From: an uncultured Fretibacterium sp.
Lineage (GTDB): Bacteria > Synergistota > Synergistia > Synergistales > Aminobacteriaceae
NCBI RefSeq assembly: GCF_938030725.1
Contig: NZ_CALHIQ010000010.1
Span: 1-32,572, forward strand
DNA: 32,572 nucleotides
Direction: 5' to 3'
Shown: in pieces, positions 32,225 through 32,572 of the stretch
How positions within the stretch are numbered: the stretch's first letter is position 1
How the letters are laid out: every line of letters begins with the position of its first letter
The notes under the pieces: model-generated
Told to the model about the DNA's origin: nothing
Databases searched by the model: none
What the model saw: the letters and a program-made list of their open reading frames with translations, nothing else
Position numbers and translations under genes: made by a program

Positions 32225-32572
32225 ATGGAGAACAGCTACCTGCTTGGAATGGCCGACCTGGTGGTCGCCAACGCGCCTGCGAAGCTGGTGACCCTTGGCC
32301 TCGGCTCCTGCATCGGCCTCGTGGTCTTCGACACCGTCGCCAAGGTCGCCGGGATGGCCCACATCATGCTCCCCAACAGCCGCGGGGCTCAGGGCCTTGA
32401 GAAGGTGGGAAAGTTCGCGGACACGGCCGTGCCGGCGATCATCGACGAGATGATTAAGAAGGGGGCCTCGAAAGCCCGCATCAAGGCGAAGATCGCGGGT
32501 GGAGCTCAGATGTTTGCGCTCCCCGGCGCCCCGGCCGCCTTCCTGTCCGTCAGCGCCCAGAACGTCAAGGAG
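32225..32572 (+). CDS. cheD: chemoreceptor glutamine deamidase CheD (partial, cut by window end)
   Basis: First 116 codons of cheD; the gene runs off the right edge. Catalytic residues are visible: Cys in LGSCIGLVVFD, His in MAHIMLP and Thr in FADTAVP. Start ATG 32225 is three bases after the cheC stop. CheD deamidates receptor glutamines and also partners CheC in chemotaxis adaptation. The missing C-terminus is about 40-45 residues by family length. Confidence 0.94.
   Translation, partial: MENSYLLGMADLVVANAPAKLVTLGLGSCIGLVVFDTVAKVAGMAHIMLPNSRGAQGLEKVGKFADTAVPAIIDEMIKKGASKARIKAKIAGGAQMFALPGAPAAFLSVSAQNVKE

Overview
The window looks like a chromosomal segment of a GC-rich anaerobe of the phylum Synergistota. 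Three things point there: a C-terminal GC...hydrophobic...RRRR tail matching the Synergist-CTERM sorting signal (gene at 22145-22756), a Stickland-type amino-acid/betaine reductase beside a trimeric [FeFe] hydrogenase, and a flagellar/chemotaxis block. Genus cannot be fixed from the sequence alone. There is no sign of phage, insertion sequence, CRISPR, rRNA or tRNA, and no gene-free stretch longer than about 300 bases.

Left part, minus strand (11-9048): energy metabolism. hydC-hydB-hydA (4092 down to 11) encode a probably electron-bifurcating, NAD(P)-linked [FeFe] hydrogenase behind a near-consensus promoter. Upstream lie a sodium:neurotransmitter-family symporter, grdX, a selenocysteine-containing grdB/F/H-type gene read through an in-frame UGA, and a grdE/G/I-type pyruvoyl proprotein. 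Together they import and reductively cleave glycine, sarcosine or betaine. A CdaR/PucR-type regulator is divergently transcribed.

Middle part, plus strand (9322-16165): a translationally coupled housekeeping set (nnrD, a small membrane protein, tsaE, tsaB), trxA, a small exported protein behind a repeat-rich promoter, and a heavy-metal efflux unit. That unit has a free-standing 73-residue metal-binding protein and a P1B ATPase without its own metal-binding domain, under a promoter with a CadC/ArsR-like operator.

Region 16355-20664: a tight five-gene operon in which every product appears to be exported. It encodes a protein with a FlgT-C-like end, a TPR/proline-rich protein with Y-x-P-P repeats, two paralogous aromatic-rich secreted proteins (one with six cysteines, one with none) and a short third relative. 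I recognise no described system here; it is the best candidate for something new. An ADP-ribosylglycohydrolase, an OsmC-like protein and the Synergist-CTERM protein follow.

Right part (22955-32572): flhA, flhF, flhG, a PilZ/YcgR-like protein, cheB, cheA, cheC and the start of cheD, cut by the window edge. This joins flagellar export and placement, c-di-GMP sensing and chemotaxis signalling, with a terminator-like hairpin between cheB and cheA.
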